This document shows positions 23,918 to 33,549 of a DNA stretch of 64,000 bases, piece by piece (within the stretch, counting starts at the first letter, position 1; the number at the start of each line of letters is the position of its first letter). The stretch comes from Psychrobacillus glaciei (GTDB lineage: Bacteria > Bacillota > Bacilli > Bacillales_A > Planococcaceae). The notes below the pieces were generated by a model that made no database searches, was not told the DNA's origin, and saw only the letters and a program-made list of their open reading frames with translations. Position numbers and translations under genes: made by a program. Location: assembly GCF_008973485.1 (NCBI RefSeq), contig NZ_CP031223.1, forward strand, positions 4,054,001-4,118,000, written 5' to 3'.

Positions 23918-25720
23918 TTATTCCACTGTAACTGATTTAGCCAAGTTTCTTGGTTTATCCACGTCACAATCTCTATGCAATGCTGCATAATAACTAATCA
24001 GTTGAAGCGGAATTACTGCTACTAGTGGAGCGAATAGCTCGTGTACTTTTGGAAGTACGAAGCGGTCGCCTTCTTCTTCATGGCCTTCCATAGCAATAAT
24101 ACATGGGTTTGCGCCACGTGCTACTACTTCTTTTACGTTTCCACGAATGTTCAGGCTCACTGCTTGTTGAGTGGCAAGAGCAAAAATCGGTGTACCATCT
24201 TCGATTAGAGCGATTGTACCATGTTTTAGTTCTCCGCCTGCAAAGCCTTCTGCTTGAATATATGAAATTTCTTTTAGTTTTAGAGCACCTTCTAAACTTA
24301 CGTAGAAGTCGACGTTGCGTCCGATGAAGAATGCATTTCTAGTTGTTGCTAAAAATTCTGTTGCGATTTGTTCCATTTCTTCTTTGGAGTCCACGATTGC
24401 TTGCACCGCATTTGCTGCAATCCCTAGTTCTTTCACTACATCAAAGTCTAGTGTTTTCCCTTGAGACTGTGCATATACAGAAGCTGATACCATTAATACT
24501 GCAACTTGAGCAACATAAGCTTTTGTAGATGCAACTGCAATTTCAGGACCAGCATGAAGTAATAATGTATGATCTGCTTCGCGAGAAAGTGTTGAACCTG
24601 GTACGTTTGTCATTGTAATCGTTGGGTAACCTTTTTCTTTTATTTTCACAAGTACTTGTCTGCTGTCTGCTGTTTCACCTGATTGTGTCAAGAACATAAA
24701 CAATGGTTTCTCTGATAGAAGCGGCATGTTGTAGCCAAATTCGCTCGAAATATGCACTTCTACTGGAATACCAGCAATTTTTTCGAAGTATTCTTTACCA
24801 ATCAGTCCACCGTGATAGCTTGTTCCTGCTGCGATAATATATAAACGGTCTGCATCATGAAATGCATCTAAAATAGCTTGATCAATTGTAAGCTCGCCTT
24901 GTTCGTTTTGGTATGCTTGAATTATTTTACGGATTACAGCAGGCTGTTCGTCCATTTCTTTAAGCATATAATGAGGATATGTTCCTTTTTCAATATCACT
25001 CATATCAAGTTCCGCTTTGTACGACGCACGTTTTACTTTTGTGCCGTCTAGTTTTTGAATTTCAACAGAATCTTTTTGCACGATTACGATTTCTTGGTCA
25101 TGAAGCTCTACATACTGCTCCGTAACCTGTAGCATCGCCATAGCATCAGAAGCTACAACATTAAATCCATCACCAATTCCTACTAGTAGTGGTGATTTAT
25201 TTTTCGCTACATAAATCGTATTTTTATCTTCTTTGTCTAGTAGAGCAAGTGCATACGATCCGTGAATAAGATGCAATGTTTTTCTAAGTGCATCTACTGT
25301 AGATAGCCCGTCTTGTGAGAATTTCTCAATAAGCTGAACAATTACTTCTGTATCCGTATCAGATGCCATTTCTACATTAGATAAATATGCTTTTTTCATT
25401 AGGTGATAGTTTTCAATAACACCATTATGCACAAGCGTGAAACGTTTTGTCGTACTTTGATGTGGATGTGCATTTAGTTGATTTGGAACTCCGTGAGTAG
25501 CCCAACGAGTATGACCAATCCCAAGCTTCGCATCTACCTCTTCATCTACTACGTCACGTAAATCAGCTATACGTCCTTTTTCTTTGAAAACAACTACGCC
25601 TTCTTTATTTAACACAGCAATCCCCGCAGAGTCGTATCCACGGTACTCTAATTTTTCTAAACCATTTAACAAAATTTCTTTAACATCTGCTTCTCCAATA
25701 TATCCTACAATTCCACACAT
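23918..25720 (-). CDS. glmS: Glutamine--fructose-6-phosphate aminotransferase
   Basis: 600 residues from MCGIVGYIG (the catalytic Cys2 is exposed after Met removal), preceded by GGAGG; the longer upstream frame is leader RNA. The N-terminal glutaminase domain (to about 240) contains [11 protein letters not shown]; two SIS domains follow, with AAGTSYHGG and SQSGETADS; the C-terminus ends in [16 protein letters not shown]. It makes glucosamine-6-phosphate, the first step to UDP-GlcNAc for cell wall. Expression is controlled by the glmS ribozyme upstream. The C-terminal coding region is the Tn7 attachment signal used by element Z. Confidence 0.98.
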   Translation of the reverse strand: MCGIVGYIGEADVKEILLNGLEKLEYRGYDSAGIAVLNKEGVVVFKEKGRIADLRDVVDEEVDAKLGIGHTRWATHGVPNQLNAHPHQSTTKRFTLVHNGVIENYHLMKKAYLSNVEMASDTDTEVIVQLIEKFSQDGLSTVDALRKTLHLIHGSYALALLDKEDKNTIYVAKNKSPLLVGIGDGFNVVASDAMAMLQVTEQYVELHDQEIVIVQKDSVEIQKLDGTKVKRASYKAELDMSDIEKGTYPHYMLKEMDEQPAVIRKIIQAYQNEQGELTIDQAILDAFHDADRLYIIAAGTSYHGGLIGKEYFEKIAGIPVEVHISSEFGYNMPLLSEKPLFMFLTQSGETADSRQVLVKIKEKGYPTITMTNVPGSTLSREADHTLLLHAGPEIAVASTKAYVAQVAVLMVSASVYAQSQGKTLDFDVVKELGIAANAVQAIVDSKEEMEQIATEFLATTRNAFFIGRNVDFYVSLEGALKLKEISYIQAEGFAGGELKHGTIALIEDGTPIFALATQQAVSLNIRGNVKEVVARGANPCIIAMEGHEEEGDRFVLPKVHELFAPLVAVIPLQLISYYAALHRDCDVDKPRNLAKSVTVE

Positions 25721-25762
25721 AATCTTATTTCCTCCATATACATTCATGTCTAAATAAGCATG

Positions 25763-25895
25763 CTTCAGACTGTTGAGAAACGCTCGCATTCTTTGTTGCT
25801 TGCACTCGTTGTAAGCTCATGAACTATAAGTTCTATTCGCTTCCGCCTCGTGCTTGCGCGCCTCGACTGACAAGCGTTTTCAATCAGCCTGAAGC
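25763..25895. repeat. Long inverted repeat in the glmS leader
   Basis: CTTCAGACTGTTGAGAAACGCT (about 25763-25785) is largely complementary to AGCGTTTTCAATCAGCCTGAAG (25873-25895). The inside is GC-rich compared with its surroundings and contains smaller repeats (GCTTGC, GAACTATAAGTTC). The transcript would fold into an arm of about 130 nt between the ribozyme and the glmS ribosome-binding site. It looks like an inserted intergenic repeat, not part of the ribozyme. Confidence 0.65.
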
Positions 25896-25939
25896 TCTAC
25901 CTCCGAATAAAGAGTTTATTTTCCCTAAGTACCTACACA

Positions 25940-26116
25940 ATGCTCATTAAGCTAAGAATGCCTTCTTTTCCCCTCTGTCATACAATCACTCATATGGTTT
26001 ATGAAAAAGAATAACAACCGGGCAAATACGGTCGGGAGGCATCCGCCGAAAGTTCGATAACCTCCACCTCGTCTGCTGAAGATACATTTCCGTCCAATTT
26101 CTTCAGCTCTGGCGCT
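25940..26116 (-). ncRNA. glmS ribozyme/riboswitch
   Basis: On the minus strand the cleavage region reads TATAGCGCCAGAGCTGAAG at about 26119-26101 (cut expected before the G at 26115). The conserved core follows: GACGAGGTGGAGGTTATCG, then TCGGCGGATGCCTCC, which form the P2.1/P2.2 pseudoknot of the ribozyme (about 26030-26085), then P3/P4 sequence. Glucosamine-6-phosphate acts as the coenzyme, and self-cleavage leads to degradation of glmS mRNA. The 3' boundary is approximate. Confidence 0.93.
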
Positions 26117-26205
26117 ATAATTGTTTTCCTGTTTTTACGCGTTTCTTGTCCCTCCATTTCTACGCGGTTACATGAGAAGTCTTACCTCTCACCGACAACA
26201 CTACC

Positions 26206-26234
26206 ATCATACATAAATTGGGTACAATAGTCAA
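26206..26234 (-). promoter_or_regulatory. SigA-type promoter of glmS
   Basis: On the minus strand TTGACT (26234-26229), a 17-bp spacer and TATGAT (26211-26206) give a near-consensus promoter. It lies about 90 bp upstream of the ribozyme cleavage site. Confidence 0.75.
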
Positions 26235-26287
26235 TTTAAGTACCTTGTTTCTATAAGATGCTGCTCCTGAAGAATTTGCTACACAAA

Positions 26288-26313
26288 AAGAGCCACATAT
26301 CTGTGACTCTTCG
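26288..26313 (-). terminator. Terminator of the ABC transporter/ggt/chr operon
   Basis: AAGAGCCACA and TGTGACTCTT pair with one mismatch around a short loop, next to a run of A on the plus strand (T in the minus-strand transcript), directly after the last operon gene. Confidence 0.7.
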
Positions 26314-26314
26314 T

Positions 26315-26842
26315 TTAACCGGTAATCGCACCATATATTAAAGCTAATAAAATAACAAATGCGGGATGGACTTTGAACTTAACTAATAATAGCAAGCTGG
26401 CAGCTATTAGTATGATTGAACTCCACATTCCCAATCCTATTACAGATTCTTGTGCAAACTGGATGGTCATAAAACCTAGTAAAACGGCAATGATCGGTCG
26501 AATAAACTTCGATAAGTTTTTTACTTCCGGAGAATCTTTATACTTTAATAAGATGGCCATCATACCAATCATTAATATTAATGTGGGAGCTATAGTGGCA
26601 AACATTGCGATGAAGGAACCTAATATACCACCCTCTGTGTAACCAATATAACCTGCCATTTTCGTAGCAATTGGTCCAGGTAGAGAGTTCCCAATAGCGA
26701 CTACTTCGCTGAATTCTTGTGTTGTCATCCAGCCATATTTCCCCACTACTTCATGTTCCACTAATGGTATGGAGGCTGGACCTCCTCCATAGCCTAGTAT
26801 GTTCGGAATAAAAAAGGCTAGAAATATACGCCAATAGATCAT
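26315..26842 (-). CDS. Chromate transporter, half protein (second of a pair)
   Basis: 175 residues, five to six hydrophobic segments, with the family signature YGGGPASIPLVEHEVV at about 17-32 and NSLPGPIATKMAGYIGY at about 52-68. This is a single-domain (short-chain) ChrA protein. It overlaps the upstream half (26839-27435) by 4 bp and the two would form an antiparallel heterodimer. Short ChrA pairs next to ggt and an AsnC regulator also occur in Bacillus subtilis (ywrA/ywrB, ywrD, ywrC). The true substrate may be sulfate-like anions rather than chromate. Confidence 0.88.
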   Translation of the reverse strand: MIYWRIFLAFFIPNILGYGGGPASIPLVEHEVVGKYGWMTTQEFSEVVAIGNSLPGPIATKMAGYIGYTEGGILGSFIAMFATIAPTLILMIGMMAILLKYKDSPEVKNLSKFIRPIIAVLLGFMTIQFAQESVIGLGMWSSIILIAASLLLLVKFKVHPAFVILLALIYGAITG

Positions 26843-27435
26843 ATTTTCTTCCTCCTTTTAAGTAAGGGGGCGAACACAAGAACTATGCACGCTAAAATGA
26901 CAATGGCAGGATGAATATGTAGAACCTCTATTAATACAGTTGAAAGAACTATTAACAACAATGCCTTCAACCAACCAAGAGATTCTCCTGATTTCTTTAT
27001 AAAGTCCCACGTTAATTGACCAAGCAATACCGCTACAACTGGTATTACTGCGATAGACATATTTTGCACTTTCGGAATATCCTTATACTTTTGTATTAAT
27101 CCCAATAATAAAATCATCATTAGTACAGTCGGAATTACGGATACAATAATTGCATTTAAACAACCCCATATACCAGCTATCCGGTAGCCGATATACCCTG
27201 CCATTTTTGTGTTAATTGGTCCAGGCAACGTATTTGCAAGGGCAAGCGTGTCTCCAAATTCATCTTCATCCATCCAGCCATATTTTTTTACAACCTCTTG
27301 ATGAACGAGTGGTATAGAAGATGGCCCCCCTCCGAATCCAAGAATCCCTGAACGAAAAAAGGCTATACTTATATCCCTCTGAAGAACACGACCTGGACGC
27401 TTGGATTTGTTCTTCATTGCAATACGTTTTACCAA
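26839..27435 (-). CDS. Chromate transporter, half protein (first of a pair)
   Basis: 198 residues from TTG at 27435, or 192 from ATG at 27417. The TTG has GGAG about 9 bp upstream and overlaps the ggt stop, which favours coupling; the ATG has a weak site. Signatures GFGGGPSSIPLVHQEVV and NTLPGPINTKMAGYIGY mirror those of its partner. A basic tail (LLKRRKKI) follows the last membrane segment. It belongs to the same operon as the peptide transporter and ggt. Confidence 0.87.
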   Translation of the reverse strand: MVKRIAMKNKSKRPGRVLQRDISIAFFRSGILGFGGGPSSIPLVHQEVVKKYGWMDEDEFGDTLALANTLPGPINTKMAGYIGYRIAGIWGCLNAIIVSVIPTVLMMILLLGLIQKYKDIPKVQNMSIAVIPVVAVLLGQLTWDFIKKSGESLGWLKALLLIVLSTVLIEVLHIHPAIVILACIVLVFAPLLKRRKKI

Positions 27436-29033
27436 ACTGCTATAGCTCCATCCGTTCGAGATTCAGTTCCGCCTTGAAGTACACCCGTTTCCGCATTTCT
27501 CCAAATAATTTGTCCACGTCCAAAACTTCCGGTATCTGGTGCAATATGAATGTCATGACCTTTCCTTACTAAACTTTGTACAAGATAGTTTGGAAATTCG
27601 GGTTCTACATGTACAGTTTTCCCGTTTATCCATTGCCATCTTGGCATATCAAGCGCCGCTTGTGGGTTTATTAAATAATCGACCGTGTTCGTGACTATTT
27701 GGAAATGGCCTTGTGGTTGCATATATCCGCCCATTACGCCAAACGGGCCAACTGCTTGACCATCTTTCGTTAGGAATCCGGGAATAATCGTATTATATGA
27801 TCGTTTACCCGGTTTGATAAAGTTTGGATGAGACTCATCTAATGAAAAATCATGTCCACGATTTTGCAATGCAATTCCTGTACCTGGTACTACGACACCT
27901 GAGCCAAATCCCATATAATTACTTTGGATGTAAGAAACCATGTTTCCTTCTTCGTCAGCCGTAGCCAAATAAACAGTGCCACCTTTAGGTAATTCATATG
28001 GTTTTGGATAGCTTGCTTCCACTTCAATAGTTGCTGCACGTTCTTTCGCGTATTCTTCTGATAGTAACTGTTCCACACTTACTGACATTTCTTCTAGCTC
28101 TGTAATGAAAGCTTTTCCGTCTGTAAACGCTAATTTCATTGCTTCGATTTGTTGGTGAATTGTATTCGCACTTTGCCATTCCGGTTTTGCGAGCTCCTTA
28201 AACACATTTAGTGCCATGAGTGCTATCATTCCTTGACCATTTGGTGGTATTTCCCACACATCATAGCCACGATAATTCGTCGAAACAGGCTCAACCCATT
28301 CAGGTTTATAGGTCGCTAAATCTTCTTTTGATAAATAACCGTTATGCCGTTTCATAAAGGCATCTATTTTATTTGCAATTTCCCCTTCATAGAAATCACG
28401 AGCATTCGTTTCACCAATTGCACGTAATGTTTTCGCATGATCAGGTGAAGACCATATTTCTCCGATTTCTGGAGCCTTTCCATTAGGTGCAAATGTCTCG
28501 AACCAAGATGTAAATTCTTCCGAGGTACAGTTCTCTTTAAACTTTCTATACGCCATTTTCCAGTACTTACCGAGAATCGGTGTTAAAGGATAACCTTCTT
28601 CTGCGTACCGAATCGCTGGGACTAACACTTCTTGAAGTGTTAGTTTTCCGTATTTTTCGGATAACTCCGCCCATGCCGCTGGAACACCAGGTACTGTTAT
28701 TGGAATGACACCATATACCGGCATTTTGTCGTGTCCTTTTTCTTTAATTTCCTTTGCAGAAATCGATAGAGGTGCTGGACCTGATGCATTTAACCCATGA
28801 AGCTTGTCCTTAGTCCAAACCAGTGCAAATGCATCCCCCCCAATTCCGTTTGAAGTTGGTTCTACTACCGTAAGTGCCGCTGCAGTTGCAATTGCTGCAT
28901 CAATGGCATTGCCACCTTTTTGGAGGATTTCTATTCCTGCTTGTGCTGCCAATGGGTGCGACGTTGCAACCATACCTTTTTTAGCGAAAGCGGTATGCCT
29001 TTTCGCTGCAAATGGGTGATGTAAGTAATCCAT
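27429..29033 (-). CDS. ywrD: Gamma-glutamyltransferase (YwrD-like)
   Basis: 534 residues from MDYLHHPFAAKR, start preceded by GAGGAGG; the open frame upstream is non-coding. There is no signal peptide, so it is probably cytoplasmic, like YwrD. The autoprocessing Thr is in PKGGTVYLATADEEGN (about 353), the start of the small subunit; GSRT-type ligand residues and FNPGKRSYNT-like features appear as FIKPGKRSYNTIIPG (about 435). It hydrolyses or transfers gamma-glutamyl groups of glutathione and similar peptides. The gene is embedded in a peptide-importer operon, which suggests breakdown of the imported gamma-glutamyl peptides. Confidence 0.92.
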   Translation of the reverse strand: MDYLHHPFAAKRHTAFAKKGMVATSHPLAAQAGIEILQKGGNAIDAAIATAAALTVVEPTSNGIGGDAFALVWTKDKLHGLNASGPAPLSISAKEIKEKGHDKMPVYGVIPITVPGVPAAWAELSEKYGKLTLQEVLVPAIRYAEEGYPLTPILGKYWKMAYRKFKENCTSEEFTSWFETFAPNGKAPEIGEIWSSPDHAKTLRAIGETNARDFYEGEIANKIDAFMKRHNGYLSKEDLATYKPEWVEPVSTNYRGYDVWEIPPNGQGMIALMALNVFKELAKPEWQSANTIHQQIEAMKLAFTDGKAFITELEEMSVSVEQLLSEEYAKERAATIEVEASYPKPYELPKGGTVYLATADEEGNMVSYIQSNYMGFGSGVVVPGTGIALQNRGHDFSLDESHPNFIKPGKRSYNTIIPGFLTKDGQAVGPFGVMGGYMQPQGHFQIVTNTVDYLINPQAALDMPRWQWINGKTVHVEPEFPNYLVQSLVRKGHDIHIAPDTGSFGRGQIIWRNAETGVLQGGTESRTDGAIAVW

Positions 29034-29067
29034 GATGTTCCTCCTCATATTCTTTTCATATATCGCT

Positions 29068-30069
29068 TTAAATATTTGCGCCCGCAAAATGACACGCAGC
29101 AAAGTGGCCATCTTCCACTTGTTCCCAAATAGGCTTTTTACTTCTGCATATTTCTTGTGCAATAGGACATCTTGTATGAAACGGACATCCTGAAGGTGGA
29201 TTTGCTGGGTTTGGTAAATCACCCTGTAATCTAATTCTTTTTTTATTTGCATTAACCGATGGGCGTGGAATTGCCGATAATAAAGCTTGTGTATAAGGAT
29301 GAATTGGGTTTGAAAATAAATCCTCCACAGTACCAAGTTCAACCGTATTACCTAAATACATAACTAAAACACGATCACAAAAATATCTTACAACGCCTAA
29401 ATCATGTGATATAAATAAATACGATAATTGATACTTCTCTTGCAACGATTTCAACAATTTTAAAACTTGCGCTTGGACTGATACGTCTAATGCAGAGACC
29501 GCTTCATCACAAATTACAAATGAGGGATTTAAAGCAATGGCTCTTGCAATCCCGATACGTTGTCTTTGCCCACCACTAAATTCATGCGGATATCGTTCAT
29601 AATGTTCCTCCTTCAAACCAACTTCGTTTAACAAATCAATTACAGCAGATCGTTTCTCTTTTTGCGTCATATTAGTATGCATTGTAAACACTTCTTCTAA
29701 TGCGCTCCCAATGCGTTGTCTAGGATTTAATGAAGCAAATGGGTCTTGAAAAATCATTTGCATTTCTTTTACAAATTTTAATTTTTCTTTTCTTTTTAAA
29801 TCTTGTATTTCTTCATTCCTAAAAATAACTTTACCTTCTGTTAATTCTTCCAATCCTAAGATTGCACGCCCTAAAGTTGACTTTCCACAACCTGATTCTC
29901 CTACTATCCCTAAGCTCTCCCCTTCATAAAGATTAAGGGAGACTTCTTCAACCGCCTTCACATACCCTTGTACACGTCTTAATACTCCTCCTTTAATAGG
30001 AAAATATTTTTTTACTCCTTCTAAACGTAAGAGGATTTTCCGATCAGTTTTGGGCGACAAATTGACCAT
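29068..30069 (-). CDS. Peptide/glutathione-type ABC transporter ATPase (DppF/OppF)
   Basis: 333 residues from ATG 30069 (preceded by GAGGAGG); the frame upstream overlaps the previous gene. Walker A GESGCGKST, ABC signature LSGGQRQRIGIARA variant (FSGGQRQR), Walker B FVICDEAVSALDVS. The oligopeptide C-terminal domain has the four-Cys cluster CPFHTRCPIAQEIC...C, which in this family can bind an iron-sulfur cluster. Paired with the DppD-type ATPase upstream, it powers uptake. Confidence 0.93.
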   Translation of the reverse strand: MVNLSPKTDRKILLRLEGVKKYFPIKGGVLRRVQGYVKAVEEVSLNLYEGESLGIVGESGCGKSTLGRAILGLEELTEGKVIFRNEEIQDLKRKEKLKFVKEMQMIFQDPFASLNPRQRIGSALEEVFTMHTNMTQKEKRSAVIDLLNEVGLKEEHYERYPHEFSGGQRQRIGIARAIALNPSFVICDEAVSALDVSVQAQVLKLLKSLQEKYQLSYLFISHDLGVVRYFCDRVLVMYLGNTVELGTVEDLFSNPIHPYTQALLSAIPRPSVNANKKRIRLQGDLPNPANPPSGCPFHTRCPIAQEICRSKKPIWEQVEDGHFAACHFAGANI

Positions 30070-31051
30070 CTTTAACTTCCTCCTCTTCATGTAACCAACA
30101 ACTAACAATATGCCCTTGGTCTGTGCTAAATTCTGGTGGAGCTATTTCCCGACATTTATCTGTAGAAAATTTGCATCTCGGATGAAATCTGCACCCAATA
30201 ATCTTTTCTTGAAGACTAGGAAGAGACCCTGGTATAGGTTCTAATTCAAAGTCTGGATCATCTACATTAGGCACTGAATTTAATAACCCTATAGTATAAG
30301 GATGCTTTGGGTTATCAAAAATCTCCTCTACTTTCCCTTCTTCTATTTTTTTACCAGCGTACATAACCATTACTCTATCGGCCACTTCAGCAACAACACC
30401 CATGTCATGTGTAATTAACATAACACCCATATTAAGCTTTCCTTTTAATTCATTTATCAAATCTAATATTTGAGCTTGAATAGTTACATCCAGTGCAGTT
30501 GTCGGTTCGTCTGCTATTAGTAATCCTGGATGACAAGAAAGTGCGATTGCAATCATAACGCGTTGTCTCATTCCACCGCTAAGTTCATGCGGATACTGAT
30601 TCATACGTTTTTCAGGGTAAGGAATACCGACTTGTTCTAATAATTCTATCCCTTGTTTTGTTGCTTCACTTTTACTCAACTTATGATGCAGCATTAATGG
30701 TTCGCGCAATTGATATCCAACTGTTAAAACTGGATTTAGTGCTGTCATCGGCTCCTGGAAAATCATTGAAATTTTCGTGCCCCGCATTTTTCTCATTTCT
30801 TCGTAAGGTAAGTTATGTATTTCCTTCCCTTCGTATTTAATCTCTCCTGCAGCTATCTTTCCGTTACTCGGAAGCAGACCGATAACCGATAGAGATGTAA
30901 TACTTTTCCCACAACCAGACTCACCAACGATACACAATGTCTCTCCTTTTGCAATTGAGAAGGAGACATCTCGCACAGCTTGGACATCTCCATCTGCTGT
31001 ACGAAATTCAGTTACTAAATGATTTACTTCCAGTAATGTCTCCTGCATCAT
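30044..31051 (-). CDS. Peptide/glutathione-type ABC transporter ATPase (DppD/OppD)
   Basis: 335 residues: Walker A GESGCGKS, Q-loop IFQEPMTALNP, signature LSGGMRQRVMIAIA, Walker B LLIADEPTTALDVT, H-loop LITHDMG, and the C-terminal Cys motif CRFHPRCKFSTDKC. It overlaps the next ATPase by about 26 bp from the chosen start. Two adjacent ATGs (31051, 31048) are possible starts. It forms the heterodimeric motor with the DppF-type protein. Confidence 0.93.
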   Translation of the reverse strand: MMQETLLEVNHLVTEFRTADGDVQAVRDVSFSIAKGETLCIVGESGCGKSITSLSVIGLLPSNGKIAAGEIKYEGKEIHNLPYEEMRKMRGTKISMIFQEPMTALNPVLTVGYQLREPLMLHHKLSKSEATKQGIELLEQVGIPYPEKRMNQYPHELSGGMRQRVMIAIALSCHPGLLIADEPTTALDVTIQAQILDLINELKGKLNMGVMLITHDMGVVAEVADRVMVMYAGKKIEEGKVEEIFDNPKHPYTIGLLNSVPNVDDPDFELEPIPGSLPSLQEKIIGCRFHPRCKFSTDKCREIAPPEFSTDQGHIVSCWLHEEEEVKDGQFVAQN

Positions 31052-31056
31052 CTAAC

Positions 31057-32613
31057 CTACTTTCCAGTAATATTTTTTAAGTACCACTTGCCGTTTGGAT
31101 CTAATTCCAGTCCTGTGTATGTCTTGTCTAATGCTGCAGTAACAATTCCGTGATACATTACTACAACTGCGTTTTCTTCAATCATCATTTTGTTAGCTTT
31201 GTCTAGTAATACCTTTCGTTCATCTTGGTCTATTGTTGTGCGGGATTGTACAACAAGCTTATCAAATTCCGGGTTACTGTACTGAGCACGGTTTGAAGAG
31301 CCTACATTATCGCTATGGAAATTTGGATACAACAGCTCCGATCCATCTCCTGTAACATTGGACCAGCTTAAGAAAGTAAGATCATAATCACCCGCACGAG
31401 CCGAATCTAAAAATGTAGCCCATTCCATTGATTCGATTTGCACATTAAATCCAGCTTCTGTTAATTGAGCCTGAACTATTTCAGCCATCAAGACGAAATT
31501 AGAGCGATTTGCAGTTAATAACTTTATTGGTTTATTTCCATATCCATTTTTCGCTACTAACGATTTTGCTTTTTCTAAATCATAAACAGTACCTGCTTTA
31601 TCTGCAGATGAATCGTAACCAAATACTTTAGGTCCAATAACACTATCACTACGAACCCCTAGTCCGTTTAACTTAGAAACAAATGCATCACGATCCATAG
31701 CTGCTGCAACTGCTTCACGGAATTCAGGATCTTGATTGATTTCTCTTAAATGGTTAAATGCTAAATAGTATACTGGCGATCCATCTATTTTATCGATATT
31801 TACATTATCTAATGATTCTATGCGTTTAATTTGTTCAGTTGGTAGATTATCAATAAATTGAACCTCTCCTGTTTGTAACATAGATATTGCCGTTGATATT
31901 TCAGGTACTACTTTATAAACTACTTTCTTTAACTCAGGAGCTCCATCCCAATACTCTTCGTTTGCCTCTAATACAATTTGATCTCCTGGCGTCCAACTTA
32001 CAAATTTAAATGGACCTGTACCAACTGGTTCTTTCATTAAGTCCTGTTTTTGATCAGCCGTAGGACTAACGATTGCCGCATTCGTATGAGAAAGAGATGC
32101 TAAAAATGCACCATAAGGATATTTAGTTTTAATCTCCACTGTATATTCATCTAAAACATTAATTGTATCTACTGGTTCTAGTAACGATGCACGGGGTGCG
32201 GCAGTTGCAGGATCACGTAGTTTATCAAATGTATATTTCACAGCTTCCGCATTGAAAGGTGTGCCATCGTGGAATTTAATTCCTTCTTTTAATTTAATAA
32301 CCCAAGTGTTTTCATCAGGTGTTTCATATGACTCTGCTAATTTAGGTTCAAATTCCATAGTCTCTACATTTCGTTGAAATAATTGTTCATACACTTGCTC
32401 TGTGACATTAGCTGATGGTGAATCATTCATCAAAATAGGAGACAATCCCACTGCATCCGAAGTTGAAGCATAAGTAAAAGTTTTATTGCTTATTGTTTTT
32501 TCATTACTTGAACCATCCGTATTTTTCGGCGCAGATGCAGATTCGCCACTTGAACATGCTGCTAAAACGAGTGCCACGATAAATAAAACAACTAATAACA
32601 AATTCTTTTTCAT
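31057..32613 (-). CDS. Extracellular solute-binding lipoprotein, family 5 (peptide/glutathione type)
   Basis: 518 residues. The lipoprotein signal is MKKNLLLVVLFIVALVLAAC with lipidated Cys20, and a Ser/Asn-rich linker follows. The family-5 signature is present as LAESYETPDENTWVIKLKEG then IKFHDGTPFNAEAVKYTFDK (about 85-130). It captures the peptide outside the membrane for the DppBC-type permease. Similar Bacilli proteins are often labelled glutathione-binding, and the adjacent ggt supports a gamma-glutamyl ligand, but the ligand is inferred. Confidence 0.92.
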   Translation of the reverse strand: MKKNLLLVVLFIVALVLAACSSGESASAPKNTDGSSNEKTISNKTFTYASTSDAVGLSPILMNDSPSANVTEQVYEQLFQRNVETMEFEPKLAESYETPDENTWVIKLKEGIKFHDGTPFNAEAVKYTFDKLRDPATAAPRASLLEPVDTINVLDEYTVEIKTKYPYGAFLASLSHTNAAIVSPTADQKQDLMKEPVGTGPFKFVSWTPGDQIVLEANEEYWDGAPELKKVVYKVVPEISTAISMLQTGEVQFIDNLPTEQIKRIESLDNVNIDKIDGSPVYYLAFNHLREINQDPEFREAVAAAMDRDAFVSKLNGLGVRSDSVIGPKVFGYDSSADKAGTVYDLEKAKSLVAKNGYGNKPIKLLTANRSNFVLMAEIVQAQLTEAGFNVQIESMEWATFLDSARAGDYDLTFLSWSNVTGDGSELLYPNFHSDNVGSSNRAQYSNPEFDKLVVQSRTTIDQDERKVLLDKANKMMIEENAVVVMYHGIVTAALDKTYTGLELDPNGKWYLKNITGK

Positions 32614-32636
32614 TTCTTTTCCCCCTATTATAAGTT

Positions 32637-33533
32637 TTATTGGATATCCATATTTGGATCTAACGCATCTCTTAATCCATCCCCTACTACATTAAAAGCA
32701 AAAACCGTTAACATAATTGCGATTCCTGGAACAATAGTTAAATGTGGCGATGTCCACATATAATTTTGACCTTGAGAAATCATTGCACCCCATTCTGGTG
32801 AAGGGGGTTGAGCACCCAATCCTAGATAACTAAGTGAGGCAGTAGAAAGTATTGCTGTACCCATGCGCATCGTTGCAAACACAATTATTGGAGCAAAAGC
32901 ATTTGGCAATATGTGACGAACCATAATTCGAAGGTCCGAAGCCCCTAAAGACCTTAAAGCCATGATGTACTCCTTTTGCTTAATGGAGAGAACTGACCCC
33001 CGAACAATGCGAGCACAACTTGGTATTGACCATACACTTATCGCTATCACCACGTTTACAAGACTGGTACCTAAAATCGCAATAATTAACATTGCTAATA
33101 GAATACCTGGGAATGAGAATAGTAAATCAACGATTCTCATGATGATTCCATCTAGTTTTTTATAATAACCACCAAGTAAGCCAAGGATAATTCCTCCAAA
33201 TAATCCTAAGGACACTGCTGTAAAACCTACAATTAATGAAATTCTGGAACCATATACAATACGTGACCATACATCTCTTCCATAATTATCTGTTCCTAGC
33301 CAATGTCCATTCGAGAACATCGGAAGTTCACTATCTACAAGACTCTGTTTTACAGGGTCATATGTAGCTAAAAAAGGTGCAAACAATGCCATAAAGATTA
33401 AACCTAAAATAATTATAATACCGATTACTGATAGTTTATTTTTCAAAAGTCTTTTGATTGTAGTGATGTATACTTTCTCTCTTTTCTTATTCACGGATGT
33501 TTGTACACCTGTTGTTATAATCGCATTCGTCAT
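32637..33533 (-). CDS. Peptide-type ABC transporter permease (DppC)
   Basis: 298 residues from MTNAIITTG, start preceded by GAGGAGG; the longer frame overlaps the DppB gene. Six hydrophobic segments, an N-terminal OppC_N region (LLKNKLSVIGIIIILG), and the EAA-type motif EYIMALRSLGASDLRIMVRH (about 190). It partners the DppB-type permease. Confidence 0.93.
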   Translation of the reverse strand: MTNAIITTGVQTSVNKKREKVYITTIKRLLKNKLSVIGIIIILGLIFMALFAPFLATYDPVKQSLVDSELPMFSNGHWLGTDNYGRDVWSRIVYGSRISLIVGFTAVSLGLFGGIILGLLGGYYKKLDGIIMRIVDLLFSFPGILLAMLIIAILGTSLVNVVIAISVWSIPSCARIVRGSVLSIKQKEYIMALRSLGASDLRIMVRHILPNAFAPIIVFATMRMGTAILSTASLSYLGLGAQPPSPEWGAMISQGQNYMWTSPHLTIVPGIAIMLTVFAFNVVGDGLRDALDPNMDIQ

Positions 33534-33549
33534 GGTTAGCCTCCTCTCA

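Noticed and set aside
25720-25789. Longer GlmS starting at 25789
   Set aside because: GlmS needs Cys2 directly after Met for catalysis; MCGIVGYIG at 25720 with GGAGG upstream is the true start.
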